DNA of 64,000 nucleotides from Chloroflexota bacterium (GTDB taxonomy: Bacteria; Chloroflexota; Anaerolineae; Anaerolineales; Villigracilaceae). The translations under genes were made by a program, and so were the position numbers. The notes below the pieces were generated by a model that worked only from the letters and a program-made list of their open reading frames with translations, had not been told where the DNA came from and ran no database searches. The DNA is taken from assembly GCA_016235425.1 (NCBI GenBank), contig JACRLC010000016.1, forward strand, positions 106,672 through 170,671. Reading direction: 5' to 3'. This document shows positions 9,375 to 17,877 of this stretch, piece by piece (position 1 is the stretch's first letter; each line of letters starts with the position of its first letter).

Positions 9375-10098
9375 CCAATTTTTTTTCCTTTTTCGGGATG
9401 AGACTCAAAACAACGTAGTAGGCAACGTATACAAAGGATGCCCATATCGCCCACTGCGGGACCCTGGGATATTGGATAACTCCCCAAATGCCAACGATGC
9501 CGTAAAGATAGGTGAGAATCAACGTGAAGCCGCGAAGATAGGTGTTGCGGCTTGGATAAATATATTTGACCGGCACGAAGACGAGAATGTTGAAAAGCAT
9601 CAAAAACGTGAAATTAATCCAGGGGTTGAGCCCCATCACCAGCATGTAAATCGCGACGACATTCCAATAGGATGGAAAGCCTTTGAAATGATGGTCGTCG
9701 GTCTTGGCGTCGGTCTGCGTGAATTGATACGCAGATGTGATGAGAATCGCGCAGGCGCTCAACATGCGCAGGCCATATGGCAGAATTTCCGCTTCAATCA
9801 AAAACAGCGCAGGCACAACAACGTAATTCAGGTAATCGAGAATGTTGTCGAGCAATGCGCCGTCAATGCCGTCGGCATAAGTTTTTACATCCGCCCAGCG
9901 CGCCAACATGCCGTCGAAACCGTCCACGAACATGGCGAGAATCATCCAAAAAATCATCATGCGCCAGTCATGCTCGAAGACCGCGCGCAATGCGAGGAAG
10001 CCCCATACCGCTCCCGTCGCCGTAAACAAATGAACCCCGTACGCGAGCGCGACGCGAACGGGATTTTTCTGTCGAAGAATCGAAATCTCTGTGCTCAT
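9364..10098 (-). CDS. pcs: CDP-alcohol phosphatidyltransferase, phosphatidylcholine-synthase-like
   Basis: 244 residues and about eight membrane segments. The family motif D-x2-DG-x2-AR...G-x3-D-x3-D is intact (Asp59, Asp62, Gly63, Ala66, Arg67, Gly80, Asp84, Asp88). The N-terminal VHLFTATGAVWGFLAL and the internal FKGFPSYWNVVA match, from memory, bacterial phosphatidylcholine synthases, which condense CDP-diacylglycerol with choline. A phosphatidylserine-synthase-type role is the alternative. The GNAT gene follows with an 11-nt overlap. Confidence 0.78.
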   Translation of the reverse strand: MSTEISILRQKNPVRVALAYGVHLFTATGAVWGFLALRAVFEHDWRMMIFWMILAMFVDGFDGMLARWADVKTYADGIDGALLDNILDYLNYVVVPALFLIEAEILPYGLRMLSACAILITSAYQFTQTDAKTDDHHFKGFPSYWNVVAIYMLVMGLNPWINFTFLMLFNILVFVPVKYIYPSRNTYLRGFTLILTYLYGIVGIWGVIQYPRVPQWAIWASFVYVAYYVVLSLIPKKEKKLDVD

Positions 10099-10145
10099 GC
10101 AAGCCTCACTTTGGTTATTTGCGACGGTGATTATAAAGGATTAAA

Positions 10146-10182
10146 ACAAAAATGACGGCGGAAGTTGCGCCGTCATTTTTGT
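10146..10182. terminator. Two-way hairpin terminator downstream of ileS
   Basis: ACAAAAATGACGGCG pairs perfectly with CGCCGTCATTTTTGT around a short loop, with A/T tracts on both sides. It lies about 150 nt beyond the ileS stop in the minus direction and 48 nt upstream of the pcs-like start. Confidence 0.8.
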
Positions 10183-10330
10183 TATCCAACATTCCATTCG
10201 CGTCGAGCGGAGGCTTTCGTGTGCCTCCTGAGCCTGTCGAAGGACGAAAGCCGCAGTCGAGACGCAGGAACTGCTCAAACATGCGCTTCGACTTCGCTGC
10301 GCTCCGCTCAGCGCGAAAACGAATACCGCG

Positions 10331-13300
10331 TTACGCCTTCTTCAACCCGACCTTGACTTTCTCACCATCGAAACCGTCTTCGACAACGGACGAATCGGCG
10401 GGCGGTGTGGCGAACGCGAGGCGAGTCGTCAGCGTTTCGGAGGTGACGTAGTCCTGGTGCGCCTCCACCGCGGACCTCAAGCCTGCTGAGGCCTCGACGA
10501 ATAATTCTATTCTGTCAGCGACATCCAGGTTCGCGGCCTTGCGTAAATCCTGCACGCGGCGGACGAATTCGCGCGCAAGACCTTCCTGCGCGAGTTCGGG
10601 AGTCAATTCGGTGACGAGCGCCGCGACATACGCGCCTTCTTCTGCAACCGCGAAACCAGTCTTGGCCTGCGCTTTGACTTCCACATCGTTGGGCAAAACT
10701 TCATACGTCTCACCATCCACTTTCACTTGCAGGGCATTGCCCGAAAGCAAAGTGCGTGCGGTTTCTTCGGCTTCCATCGCCAACACAGCCTTCTGGATGG
10801 CGGGGAACTTGTTGCCATATTTTTGTCCGAGTTGTTTGGGCAGCGGCTTGACCGTATGCGAGACCGCTTCCGTGGACGCGTCCAGCAGGCGGACTTGTTT
10901 GACGTTCAATTCGTCGGCCACGATGTCAGCGTGAGTCTGCAATGCCTTTTGCTCGGTCGCGTTGCCGACAGAGAACGCGGCTTCCGCCAGCGGCTGGCGG
11001 ACCTTGCGATTGGCCTTCTGGCGGGCGGAATGTCCAAGCGAGACAAGTTTCATCACCACATCCATATCGCGGTTGAGGGACTCGTCAATGAACTCGGGCA
11101 AAACCTTCGGCCATTCAGCAAGGTGCACAGATTCGGGCGCGCTCTCGTCCACAGAACGGACGAGGTTCTGGTACAACTCCTCGGCGAGGAACGGCATGGC
11201 AGGCGCGAGCAGCTTCGCCACGGTCACGAGCGCCGTGTAAAGAGTGGAATACGCGGCCTGTTTATCGGAATCAGATTCCGATTTCCAGAAGCGGCGGCGG
11301 GAGCGGCGCAGATACCACGTCGAGAGTTTTTCCACAAAGCCTTCGATGGGGCGCGTCGCATTTGTCGTGTCGTAATTCTCATACGCGTTCGTCACGTCAC
11401 GGACGAGTACATTGAGTTCAGAAAGTAACCAGCGGTCGAGTTCGTTGGTCGCGGCGGGGACGGTGGTTACGGTGGGTTTGTCGAGGTTCGCGTACGTCAC
11501 GAAGAACGAGTACACGTTCCACAACGTGAGCGTGAAGTTACGGATCACCTCGCCCACCAGATCGGAAGAGAAGCGGCGCTCGTTCCCTGGCGGAGTGGCC
11601 GTGTAGAGATACCAGCGGAAGGCATCCGCGCCGTGCGCGCTGAGCACATCCCACGGGGCAATGATGTTACCCTTGGACTTGGACATCTTGTAGCCGTCGC
11701 CGTCGAGAATCAGGCCGAGGCAGGCCACGTTTTTGAAGGACACTTCATCAAACAGCAGCGTGCTGATGGCATGAAGCGAGTAGAACCAACCGCGCGTCTG
11801 GTCAACCGCTTCGCAGATGTAATCCGCAGGGAATTGTTGCTTGAATTTTTCCTGATTCTCAAATGGATAGTGCCACTGCGCCACGGGCATGGAACCAGAG
11901 TCGAACCACACGTCAATCAGGTCTGGGACGCGGGTCATCTTGCCGTCGCAGTCCGAGCAAGTCCAACCGACATTGTCCACGTACGGACGGTGCAGGTCAA
12001 GATCGCTCAGGTCACGGCCAACTTTCTCGGAGAGTTCGGCAACGGAGCCGACACACTCGCGATGCTTGCATGACTCACACTCCCAGACGGGAAGCGGCGT
12101 GCCCCAATACCGTTCACGCGACAAAGCCCAGTCGATGTTGTTGGAGAGCCAATTGCCAAAGCGACCTTCGCGCACATGCTCAGGAACCCAGTTGATGGTG
12201 TTGTTCAATTCCACAAGGCGGTCACGGAATTTGCTCGTGCGGATGTACCACGACTCGCGCGCGTAATACAAAAGCGGAGTCTTGCACCGCCAGCAGAATG
12301 GATAGGTATGCGTGTACGCCTCGGACTTGAACAATAATCCACGCGCCTGCAAATCCTGGATGATGAGCGGGTCGGCCTCCTTGACGAAGACGCCGCGCCA
12401 CGGGGTCACCTCGGGGATAAATGTGCCATCAGGCTGGACGGTCATCAAAACAGGCAGGTCATACAATTTGCCCGTTTCCATATCTTCCTGACCAAACGCA
12501 GGAGCCGTGTGAACCAATCCGGTGCCGTCTTCGGTGGTCACGTAATCGCCCGTCACAACGTAATAGGCAGGCTTGTCGGGAGGCAGGAAGGTATAAAGCG
12601 GATGATATTTCATCCCTTTCAACTTCCTGCCCTTGAACGTGTCCACCACCTTGACTTCTTCATCGCCAAAGACTTTTTGCACGAGCGCCTTGGCAAGGAT
12701 CAGTTTTTCTTTTGTGCCATTGTTGTCGCGTTCAACGGTCACATAATCTACGTCGGGATGCGCGACGACTGCAACATTGCCAGGTAATGTCCACGGGGTC
12801 GTCGTCCACACCAAAAGCGAGGTATCGGGTTTATCCATCAGCGGCATACAGACAAAGACCGAAGGGTCGGTCGCTTCGTCGTAACCGAGGGCAACTTCAT
12901 GGTCGGAAAGAGGCGTGCCACAACGCGGGCAATACGGCACAACCTTGTAGCCTTTGAACAGCAAGTCCTTTTCCCAGAAGTTCTTCAGAATCCACCAGAC
13001 CGACTCGATGTAGTCGTTGGTATAGGTCACGTACGCGTCTTCGAGGTCGACCCAAAATGCAATACGCTCGGTCAGCCGCTCCCAATCTCCAATATAAGTA
13101 AACACGGACTTCTTGCAAAGTTCGTTGAATTTGTCGATGCCGTATTCTTCGATTTGCTGTTTGTTGGTGAAGCCGAGCTGCTTCTCCACTTCGATTTCAA
13201 CAGGCAGGCCGTGCGTATCCCAGCCGCCGCGGCGCGAGCAATGATGGCCCTGCATGATCTTGTAGCGCGGGAACATATCCTTGAAGGCGCGCGCCAGCAC

Positions 13301-13474
13301 ATGATGCACGCCCGGCTTTCCATTTGCAGTCGGCGGGCCTTCGTAGAAAACATACTCGGGAGCGCCCTTGCGCTGGTCAACGGTCTTCTTGAATATGTCG
13401 GCTTGCTTCCAGAATTTCAGCACGCCTTCCTCCATCGAAGTGACGTTGAGTTTGGGGTTGACGGGTTTGAACAT
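10331..13474 (-). CDS. ileS: Isoleucyl-tRNA synthetase (type 2, eukaryote-like)
   Basis: 1047 residues, the length of IleS2-type enzymes. Marks are YEGPPTANGKPGVHH (HIGH-region variant), the editing domain, WFDSGSMP, the KMSKSKGN loop and WYLYTATPPG. Zinc-like Cys pairs occur at CPRCG, CWRC, CESC and CSDC. It charges tRNA-Ile and edits Val-tRNA. The gene has its own promoter and a T-box leader upstream (13510-13861), so it should be induced by uncharged tRNA-Ile. Type 2 IleRS forms are known to be less sensitive to mupirocin. Confidence 0.96.
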   Translation of the reverse strand: MFKPVNPKLNVTSMEEGVLKFWKQADIFKKTVDQRKGAPEYVFYEGPPTANGKPGVHHVLARAFKDMFPRYKIMQGHHCSRRGGWDTHGLPVEIEVEKQLGFTNKQQIEEYGIDKFNELCKKSVFTYIGDWERLTERIAFWVDLEDAYVTYTNDYIESVWWILKNFWEKDLLFKGYKVVPYCPRCGTPLSDHEVALGYDEATDPSVFVCMPLMDKPDTSLLVWTTTPWTLPGNVAVVAHPDVDYVTVERDNNGTKEKLILAKALVQKVFGDEEVKVVDTFKGRKLKGMKYHPLYTFLPPDKPAYYVVTGDYVTTEDGTGLVHTAPAFGQEDMETGKLYDLPVLMTVQPDGTFIPEVTPWRGVFVKEADPLIIQDLQARGLLFKSEAYTHTYPFCWRCKTPLLYYARESWYIRTSKFRDRLVELNNTINWVPEHVREGRFGNWLSNNIDWALSRERYWGTPLPVWECESCKHRECVGSVAELSEKVGRDLSDLDLHRPYVDNVGWTCSDCDGKMTRVPDLIDVWFDSGSMPVAQWHYPFENQEKFKQQFPADYICEAVDQTRGWFYSLHAISTLLFDEVSFKNVACLGLILDGDGYKMSKSKGNIIAPWDVLSAHGADAFRWYLYTATPPGNERRFSSDLVGEVIRNFTLTLWNVYSFFVTYANLDKPTVTTVPAATNELDRWLLSELNVLVRDVTNAYENYDTTNATRPIEGFVEKLSTWYLRRSRRRFWKSESDSDKQAAYSTLYTALVTVAKLLAPAMPFLAEELYQNLVRSVDESAPESVHLAEWPKVLPEFIDESLNRDMDVVMKLVSLGHSARQKANRKVRQPLAEAAFSVGNATEQKALQTHADIVADELNVKQVRLLDASTEAVSHTVKPLPKQLGQKYGNKFPAIQKAVLAMEAEETARTLLSGNALQVKVDGETYEVLPNDVEVKAQAKTGFAVAEEGAYVAALVTELTPELAQEGLAREFVRRVQDLRKAANLDVADRIELFVEASAGLRSAVEAHQDYVTSETLTTRLAFATPPADSSVVEDGFDGEKVKVGLKKA

Positions 13475-13509
13475 GGTTATCTCCTAGTCGAATAGTCGCT
13501 AGTCTTCTG

Positions 13510-13826
13510 GTCAAAAGAAAACTCTCGCCTCAATACAGAGACGAGAGCATTGCTCACGCGGTACCACTCTGATTTCCATCCAAAAGATGGACTCTCGGTG
13601 AATGACAGATTCATCATTCTGTTTTGATAACGAAGCACAACTCCGGATTCCCTACTCTCAGCCAACCGCCTAACTACTCAACTATCGAACTACAAAACCA
13701 ATTGGCTAATTTCAGTTCACAGCTTCGGGAGGATTTTCAATTCGCCTGCACGTATCCGCTTCGCACCTGACCTCGGACTCGCTGACCGTTTCGACGAATT
13801 TACTCGTTCCCATCATCGCTTTTGTT
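13510..13826 (-). ncRNA. T-box riboswitch leader of ileS
   Basis: On the minus strand the leader has a long Stem I region (start about 13826; GGAACGAGTA near 13802-13811, AGCGAGTCCGAGG distal part), a candidate Ile specifier ATC at 13734-13732, and the T-box sequence AGTGGTACCGCG at 13568-13557. An intrinsic terminator follows: CTCTCG...CGAGAG then TTTTCTTTT (about 13548-13513). Base pairing of uncharged tRNA-Ile would favour the antiterminator. A dispersed heptad-type repeat (13661-13706) sits in the linker between Stem I and the antiterminator. Confidence 0.9.
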
Positions 13827-13832
13827 TCGCAG

Positions 13833-13861
13833 ATTATACACACATGAGAAAGATAAGACAA
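13833..13861 (-). promoter_or_regulatory. Promoter of the ileS T-box transcript
   Basis: On the minus strand TTGTCT (13861-13856), 17-nt spacer, TATAAT (13838-13833). Transcription would start near 13826, at the 5' edge of Stem I. Confidence 0.75.
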
Positions 13862-13900
13862 GGCCCGCGTTTACAGTTTTGATATGAAATGAATTTTACG

Positions 13901-13929
13901 TTGACGATTTTTTGTCAGACAGGTATAAT
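13901..13929 (+). promoter_or_regulatory. Promoter of the S1-domain gene
   Basis: TTGACG (13901-13906), 17-nt spacer, TATAAT (13924-13929). The expected start of transcription near 13936 lies downstream of an earlier in-frame start codon (13889), which settles the protein start at ATG 13970. Confidence 0.85.
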
Positions 13930-13969
13930 CCTTTTTCGGCATTATTCCCAACTTGCAGGAGCACAAATT

Positions 13970-14776
13970 ATGGCAACACTCGATATCGCGCCCGCCGTTG
14001 CGCTGGAACCAAAAACCAAACTTAGCGGCAAAATTGTAAAGACCACACTTGCGGGGGCGCTCGTGGACATCGGACAGGAACTTCCAGGTGTCATCCACAT
14101 TTCACAGCTTCAAAAAGAACCGGTCAATAAAGTAGAAGATGTTGTGCAGGAAGGACAAACTGTTGACGTGTGGGTCCGCCGTGTCAAAAAAGACCGCATT
14201 GAGTTGACAATGATCGAACCGCTCGCCTTCGAGTGGAAGGAGATCCAACCCGATATCGTCGTCAAAGGCAAAGTCGTCCGCCTGGAAAGCTATGGCGCTT
14301 TCGTTGACTTCGGTGCGGAACGCCCCGGCCTGATCCACGTCAGCGAACTGGCCCGCGGCTTCGTCAAGACCGCCAGCGAAGTGGTCAAGGAAGGCGATGA
14401 AATCGAAGCGAAAGTATTGGATGTGGATCGCCGCAAGCGCCAAATCCGCTTGAGCATGAAAGCTCTCCAACCCGAGATCGTCGAAGAAGAAAAGCCCCAG
14501 CGCACCGAACGCTTTAATCGCCCCGAACGCGAAGAACGCAAAGGCCGCGGCGAAGGCAAACGCAAAAGCAAGAAACACGACGAACATTACGAGATGGAGG
14601 CCGAAGGTCCGAGCGAGCCTCAGCTCACTGCAATGCAAATTGCATGGGCGGAAGCCCTCGAACGTTCCAAAGGCCGAAACAAGCACAATCGCGTAAAATC
14701 CTCCAAGTCCGTTTCACATGAGCAGGAAGATCTTCTCGAACGCACACTGGAAAAACGTCTGCCCACCGGTGGATAA
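13970..14776 (+). CDS. S1 RNA-binding domain protein (two S1 repeats)
   Basis: 268 residues. Two S1 OB-fold repeats lie at roughly 15-85 (GKIVKTTLAGALVDIGQELPG) and 95-165 (GKVVRLESYGAFVDFGAERPG...LIHVSEL), then a highly charged Lys/Arg/Glu tail (about 170-268) that is probably disordered. It resembles a shortened ribosomal protein S1 or S1-like translation factor; a role in mRNA binding or translation is inferred. CAGGAG lies upstream of the ATG. The gene stands alone between its own promoter and a two-way terminator. Confidence 0.85.
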   Translation: MATLDIAPAVALEPKTKLSGKIVKTTLAGALVDIGQELPGVIHISQLQKEPVNKVEDVVQEGQTVDVWVRRVKKDRIELTMIEPLAFEWKEIQPDIVVKGKVVRLESYGAFVDFGAERPGLIHVSELARGFVKTASEVVKEGDEIEAKVLDVDRRKRQIRLSMKALQPEIVEEEKPQRTERFNRPEREERKGRGEGKRKSKKHDEHYEMEAEGPSEPQLTAMQIAWAEALERSKGRNKHNRVKSSKSVSHEQEDLLERTLEKRLPTGG

Positions 14777-14779
14777 ACG

Positions 14780-14818
14780 AAAAAATGACGGTCACTTTGG
14801 AAGTGACCGTCATTTTTT
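14780..14818. terminator. Two-way intrinsic terminator
   Basis: AAAAAATGACGGTCACTT pairs with AAGTGACCGTCATTTTTT around a 3-nt loop. It separates the convergent S1 gene and the minus-strand dlt-like operon, serving both. Confidence 0.92.
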
Positions 14819-16487
14819 ACGCCAACTCTTTCAAAAACTTCTCTTTATTCGCCGAACGCGCCGTCTTGCCGCTGGATGTTTTCAGGATCCACTTTGGGCC
14901 GACCACTTTCACATAACGCAACGCGATCGCAGAATTCTTCGTCACGTGTTTGCGAATCTCGTCGGCAACGCGCTGATGTTCGGCTTCATCTTCCGAATCC
15001 ACTTCGGCGATAATCACAACATCCTCCGTTCCCTCTTCCTCGTCGAATATCCCAAACGCCACTGAGCGGCCCGCATGCACGCCAGGCACTTCGTACGTCA
15101 GCGACTCCAAATCCTGCGGGTACACGTTCTTGCCGCCGACAATAATCATATCCTTCTTGCGCCCCGAAACAAACACCTCCCCCTCCGCAACAAAACCGAA
15201 ATCGCCCGTCAGATACCAGCCATCCAAAAATGCCTTCCCGGTCGCGTCGGCGCGGTTGTAATAACCTGTCAACATGCAATCGCTTTGCAGGGCGATCTCG
15301 CCGACAACCCGCTCAGGCACATCATTCCCCTTTTCGTCAAGAACTCTTATTTTGACATTCGGAAGCGGACGTCCCGACGACATGATTTTCATCGCTGGAC
15401 GGCCATTCGCGGCCCTCGCGATTTTTTCCGTCATAAACGCTTCCCGCTCCACTTCCTCGACTTTGGGCTGCCGCGCCAAACCAGACTGGGTCACCCCGAA
15501 GACATTTTCCGCCATCGCATAGGATGTCTGCAACGCCTCGGGTTTCAGGCCATAATTTTTGAACTTCTCGTAAAACGCGTGATGACTTTCCCAACGCACA
15601 GGCTCCGAGCAATTGATGATCGCGCGCCACGTGGACAGATCCACGCCTTCGAGGTGCCGGTCACGGATTTTGTGCGCGCAGAAGTTGTAGGCAAAGTTAG
15701 GGAGCCACGAAAGCGTGCCGCGATATTGCGAGACGGAGTGCATCAATTTGTATGGAGCGCGCACCCAATCGAACGGTGACATCAACACGAGGCGCACACC
15801 CATCAGAATCGGTTGCAGGAATCCGGCAATCAGTCCCATATCGTGATACAGCGGCAGCCACGAGACGATCACATCACTTTCAGTCAGCCCCAACACGCGG
15901 CTATACGCAACAAGTTGATTGAACACTGCCTGATGCGAAAGCGCCACGCCTTTTTGCAAGCCTGTCGTACCGGAGGAGTGCTGAAGCAAAACAATATCTT
16001 CGGGCTTGCGCGTCATTCCCGCCAAAGACGAAAAATCAGTCTCGTCCAGCACTTCCACCTTCTCAGCGACAATTACTGCCCGCACCGAATCATCCTCCGT
16101 CAGCGCCGCGCGGACTTCACTCTCGAACTCGGCATACGTCACAATCGCGGCGGGACGCGTCACCGAAATCAGCGCGGACAAGTCTGCGCGGTAACGCTCG
16201 GGCGAAAGTTTCTCCGTCAGAAACGGCATGATCGCGGGAATCGCGCCATGCAAGACCGCTCCAAAAAACGAGTAAATCAATTCTTCGCCATGTTGGAGAA
16301 TCAAGACAATGACTTCACCAGGCTGGATGTTTTCCTTTTCAAGTGCGCGGGCAAATCCATTTGCGCCCTGCATTAATCGCAGGTAGGTGATGTCAAAGTC
16401 CGGGTGGCCGGACCTCTGCATTGTAACGGCGGCCCGTTCCGGGGTCCGCGCGAGATGCGATTGCAATCGCCCGGTAAATGTCGTCAT
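14817..16487 (-). CDS. Fatty-acyl-AMP ligase / acyl-CoA synthetase-like enzyme (DltA position)
   Basis: 556 residues of the ANL superfamily. The P-loop is LLQHSSGTTGLQKGV, the A4/A5 region has SWLPLYHDMGLI (typical of fatty-acyl-AMP ligases), and the C-terminal domain has LTGDFGFV...GRKKDMIIVGGKNVYP and the catalytic-Lys region KTSSGKTARSANK. It should activate an acyl acid as acyl-AMP and load it onto the carrier protein encoded just upstream (4-nt overlap). It is the last gene of the dlt-like operon, so it takes the DltA role, but the FAAL-like motif points to a fatty or hydroxy acid, not D-alanine. The exact acyl group is unknown. Confidence 0.88.
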   Translation of the reverse strand: MTTFTGRLQSHLARTPERAAVTMQRSGHPDFDITYLRLMQGANGFARALEKENIQPGEVIVLILQHGEELIYSFFGAVLHGAIPAIMPFLTEKLSPERYRADLSALISVTRPAAIVTYAEFESEVRAALTEDDSVRAVIVAEKVEVLDETDFSSLAGMTRKPEDIVLLQHSSGTTGLQKGVALSHQAVFNQLVAYSRVLGLTESDVIVSWLPLYHDMGLIAGFLQPILMGVRLVLMSPFDWVRAPYKLMHSVSQYRGTLSWLPNFAYNFCAHKIRDRHLEGVDLSTWRAIINCSEPVRWESHHAFYEKFKNYGLKPEALQTSYAMAENVFGVTQSGLARQPKVEEVEREAFMTEKIARAANGRPAMKIMSSGRPLPNVKIRVLDEKGNDVPERVVGEIALQSDCMLTGYYNRADATGKAFLDGWYLTGDFGFVAEGEVFVSGRKKDMIIVGGKNVYPQDLESLTYEVPGVHAGRSVAFGIFDEEEGTEDVVIIAEVDSEDEAEHQRVADEIRKHVTKNSAIALRYVKVVGPKWILKTSSGKTARSANKEKFLKELA

Positions 16488-16735
16488 TTGGAGAGTCTGG
16501 ATTCGATGAGAGAGGCCAGTTGGGCGAGATTGTCAAAAGTATTTGCATTCAACTCAGTATCCTCGATGCGGACGCCGAAAGTATCCTCGACAAATAAAGC
16601 CAGATCCATCAGGCTGAACGAGTCTACCAACCCGCTTGAAATGAGCGGCTCGGCAGGTTGAAGGGTGCGGTTTGGCTGCTTGAGAATTTGCGAGGCAATA
16701 TATTTTTCGACAACAGGGATGACTGAATCGTTCAT
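16484..16735 (-). CDS. Acyl carrier protein (DltC-like)
   Basis: 83 residues. The phosphopantetheine site is in GLVDSFSLMDLALF (Ser of the DS motif), followed by the typical DTFGVRI strand-helix region and a C-terminal ASLIESRL helix. The ATG at 16735 gives a normal carrier-protein length, while an upstream in-frame start would add 68 residues from inside the SGNH gene. It lies between the SGNH genes and the AMP ligase, which it overlaps by 4 nt, consistent with being the dedicated acyl donor of the MBOAT enzyme. Confidence 0.9.
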   Translation of the reverse strand: MNDSVIPVVEKYIASQILKQPNRTLQPAEPLISSGLVDSFSLMDLALFVEDTFGVRIEDTELNANTFDNLAQLASLIESRLSK

Positions 16736-16743
16736 TTTTGCTC

Positions 16744-17877
16744 CTAAGGATTTGAACAGGAATAATTTATAACGGAAGGCGCCAATTGTCCGGCCATCAT
16801 CCTTTCGCCCTCCGGTGATAGGTGAAAGGATGAATCGCCGAACTCTTTTCCCGGAATCGCATTCCACAGGTCCACGTAAAAGTAGCCCTTTTCTTTCATC
16901 CACAGGTCCATGTAGCTGCGATAAAGATCGTACGCCCAACGCGGATAGGATGAATTATAGCGAACTTCGCCCGCGGTTCCATCGGCAATATAAATCGGCT
17001 CGTTGACAAAAACAACAGGCGCGTTTCCCGCCGCCTGATGGCCGGCATCAATAACGTCGAGCATAAAGGTGCGTTTCAATTTGTTCCAGTCATCCGCAGA
17101 ACGATAGGTCAGATACTCCGCGTTGGAGCCGATTTCATCCTTCCATAAGGTGGAGACTTGAATACGATGATCAATGGACGTGGATGCCCACAGGAAGGAA
17201 TCAAGCTGTAATAAAATGCCGCGCTTCAAACTGCCCCGCTGGCCCACAATGGTCTGTTCCAGGAAAGATTCGGGGCTGAAGCCGCGCGTGTAGTTTCGCA
17301 GGTTATACTCTTCGACCAGGCGATTGACCTCATCGAAATGCGGGACCAAAAAATCATCCCGGCCGTCCTCTGAATTCAAGGTGTACAGGGTTATGAACCA
17401 CAACACCATGTCCGGCTGGTAGGCAATCGCCCGATCGAGGATCAGGAGATCTTTGATGATAAACGCCCTGGGATAACCTAAATTGTAAAAGTGTATCGGC
17501 CTGCCATCACAAGTTTTCAGGTCAAGCCGGTTCAACTGCCCTTCAATTGTCTTGTCCGGTTGATTGCCAATTCCCCAAATCGACGAATCGCCCAGCAAAA
17601 CGACGCGGTATTCATCAGGCTGTTTTGCCGTCCCGGAAATTTCATGCGACGCAAAGGTCGCATCCAAATCCTCGAACAACGGGACGTTATAACCCGTAGC
17701 CATGTTTTCCGGCTGCTCGAATGGAAACCTGCTTCTGCCGGGAACCAGCCAATTGTAGAAAGTGAGTTTTCCAATCGGCGGCCGGAACGCGGCAAATAAC
17801 ACATTGGCAAGGACAAATAATGCCAATGATTTCAAAATTACCCGAACAGGACTGATCGTATTATTCTTCAATTCCAT
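16744..17877 (-). CDS. Membrane-anchored SGNH hydrolase-like protein, copy 2 (DltD-like)
   Basis: 377 residues. One N-terminal membrane anchor (about 9-28) is followed by GKLTFYNWLVPGR, then the SGNH block I VVLLGDSSIWGIG (Ser nucleophile) and a C-terminal DSSFHLSPEGE with the His. A paralogue lies just upstream (17861-19000), with which the N-terminal PxIGKL-x-x-YNWLVPGR and the overall layout are shared. The ATG at 17877 overlaps the paralogue by 17 nt. By analogy with DltD/AlgJ-type proteins it would act outside the membrane in the last acyl transfer to a glycan; an esterase role is the alternative. Confidence 0.82.
   Translation of the reverse strand: MELKNNTISPVRVILKSLALFVLANVLFAAFRPPIGKLTFYNWLVPGRSRFPFEQPENMATGYNVPLFEDLDATFASHEISGTAKQPDEYRVVLLGDSSIWGIGNQPDKTIEGQLNRLDLKTCDGRPIHFYNLGYPRAFIIKDLLILDRAIAYQPDMVLWFITLYTLNSEDGRDDFLVPHFDEVNRLVEEYNLRNYTRGFSPESFLEQTIVGQRGSLKRGILLQLDSFLWASTSIDHRIQVSTLWKDEIGSNAEYLTYRSADDWNKLKRTFMLDVIDAGHQAAGNAPVVFVNEPIYIADGTAGEVRYNSSYPRWAYDLYRSYMDLWMKEKGYFYVDLWNAIPGKEFGDSSFHLSPEGERMMAGQLAPSVINYSCSNP

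Noticed and set aside
10727..11428. 233-codon plus-strand frame opposite ileS
   Set aside because: ileS motifs are certain on the minus strand and the plus frame shows only shadow composition.
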